A DNA stretch of 32,740 nt from the NCBI GenBank assembly GCA_024644775.1, contig JAHEHB010000008.1, positions 1-32,740 on the forward strand, written 5' to 3'. The position numbers were made by a program, and so were the translations under genes. The notes below the pieces were generated by a model. That model saw only the letters and a program-made list of their open reading frames with translations, searched no databases and was not told the origin of the DNA. Below, one piece after another: positions 32,197 through 32,740 of this stretch (its first letter is position 1; each line of letters opens with the position of its first letter). The stretch is from Deltaproteobacteria bacterium. Lineage in GTDB: Bacteria; Desulfobacterota; Desulfobacteria; Desulfobacterales; SURF-15.

Positions 32197-32740
32197 ATGC
32201 AATCAAATACACCACCAGCAGAAATTGGCATGAAGATAGAAAATATAGATACACCGGCGCTGTTAATCGATATGGGGGCTTTTGAACGAAATTTAAAGAA
32301 AATGGCAGACAAAATTTCTCAAATGAACGTACGTCTGCGTCCCCACGCAAAGACACATAAATGTCCGGTCATTGCCCGACGACAGATGGCTTGTGGAGCC
32401 GTCGGGGTTTGCTGTCAAAAGGTGGGGGAGGCTGAGGCAATGGTCTATGGGGGCGTTTCCGACGTGTATATAAGTAACGAAATTGTCGGCAAATCAAAGA
32501 TCGAACGTATCGTAGCCCTAGCAAAACAGGCAAAGATTGCAGTTTGTGCTGACGATCCGGTTCATGTATCAGAATACGGTGCCATTGCGAAGGCGAATGG
32601 CGTCGATCTGTCTGTTTTTGTGGAAGTTGATGTCGGCGCGAACCGATGCGGACTGAAGCCCGGAGAACCGGTGCTTGAATTAGCGCGCCGTATTCAAGAC
32701 ACGCCCGGTCTTCGATTTGCCGGTCTGCAGGCATACCATG
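32197..32740 (+). CDS. D-threonine/3-hydroxy-D-aspartate aldolase-type PLP enzyme (DSD1 family), 3' end outside window
   Basis: Alanine-racemase-fold PLP enzyme; 181 residues are visible of an expected 370-380. ENIDTPALLIDMGAFERNL is the family start, Lys52 in RPHAKTHKCP is the PLP lysine, and EVDVGANRCGL is the conserved barrel strand. Relatives cleave D-threonine or D-threo-3-hydroxyaspartate to glycine and an aldehyde, or dehydrate D-serine. ATG 32197 follows AAAGGAAGG (32182-32190). Hydroxy-amino acid cleavage would complement the hydroxy-acid enzymes elsewhere in the window, but no gene directly adjoins it here. Confidence 0.9.
   Translation, partial: MQSNTPPAEIGMKIENIDTPALLIDMGAFERNLKKMADKISQMNVRLRPHAKTHKCPVIARRQMACGAVGVCCQKVGEAEAMVYGGVSDVYISNEIVGKSKIERIVALAKQAKIAVCADDPVHVSEYGAIAKANGVDLSVFVEVDVGANRCGLKPGEPVLELARRIQDTPGLRFAGLQAYH

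Noticed and set aside
1..32740. CRISPR arrays, tRNA or rRNA genes, intact transposases or phage modules
   Set aside because: Looked for on both strands by eye; no regularly spaced repeats, cloverleaf-like sequences, rRNA motifs or transposase reading frames were found.

Overview
The window looks like chromosomal DNA from an anaerobic bacterium, most likely of the Desulfobacterota (sulfate-reducer group). This is an inference. It rests on a HesB/IscA-like gene with an in-frame UGA that reads as selenocysteine, a split ADP-forming acyl-CoA synthetase, an iron-sulfur class I hydro-lyase, a cobalamin-type radical SAM protein, and MmgE/PrpD and LarA-like genes. No rRNA, tRNA, CRISPR array, intact insertion sequence or prophage module was seen. 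Coding is dense, with mostly AGGAGG-type ribosome binding sites. Several longest-ORF starts are wrong because the Shine-Dalgarno sequence lies inside the apparent N-terminus; corrected starts are given.

Layout. Bases 1-8.8 kb are catabolic. A truncated SDR gene diverges from a rightward set (M20 amidohydrolase, D-2-hydroxyacid dehydrogenase, class V PLP enzyme), which converges on a leftward set (radical SAM, amidase, aldo/keto reductase). Bases 8.9-13.9 kb hold a leftward hydroxy-dicarboxylate operon (two-subunit tartrate dehydratase/fumarase, then tartrate/D-malate dehydrogenase). It diverges from the alpha and beta genes of an ADP-forming acyl-CoA synthetase. Together these could turn tartrate or malate into pyruvate and oxaloacetate and recover ATP from an acyl-CoA. 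Bases 14-18.3 kb are a leftward series: a TIGR01777 epimerase, a tiny membrane protein with a Cys/His tail, a nitroreductase and a DUF255 thioredoxin-domain protein.

Bases 18.5-20.3 kb hold the UGA-containing HesB-like gene, with a strong terminator, downstream of a LarA-like gene. Bases 20.4-22.8 kb are a gene graveyard around an intact rhodanese-YceI gene. It contains a decayed vapBC pair, a cystathionine gamma-synthase-type fragment with an amber codon, a nucleotidyltransferase fragment fused in frame to a PPOX-like/2[4Fe-4S] tail, and a micro-ORF with a perfect Shine-Dalgarno behind a GC hairpin. A 19-bp perfect palindrome lies between this zone and the next gene.

Bases 23-26.7 kb carry an MmgE/PrpD protein, a DMT exporter and a two-subunit TPP-dependent decarboxylase. 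Bases 26.8-31.9 kb carry housekeeping or poorly characterised genes (TGS GTPase, a 60-residue protein, PAC2 protein, rhomboid protease, metallophosphoesterase, HAD hydrolase). The window ends inside a D-threonine/3-hydroxyaspartate aldolase-type gene. The clearest unusual signal is the selenocysteine HesB-like gene; the most unusual structure is the mosaic of gene fragments at 20.4-22.8 kb. No wholly new multi-gene system could be demonstrated.
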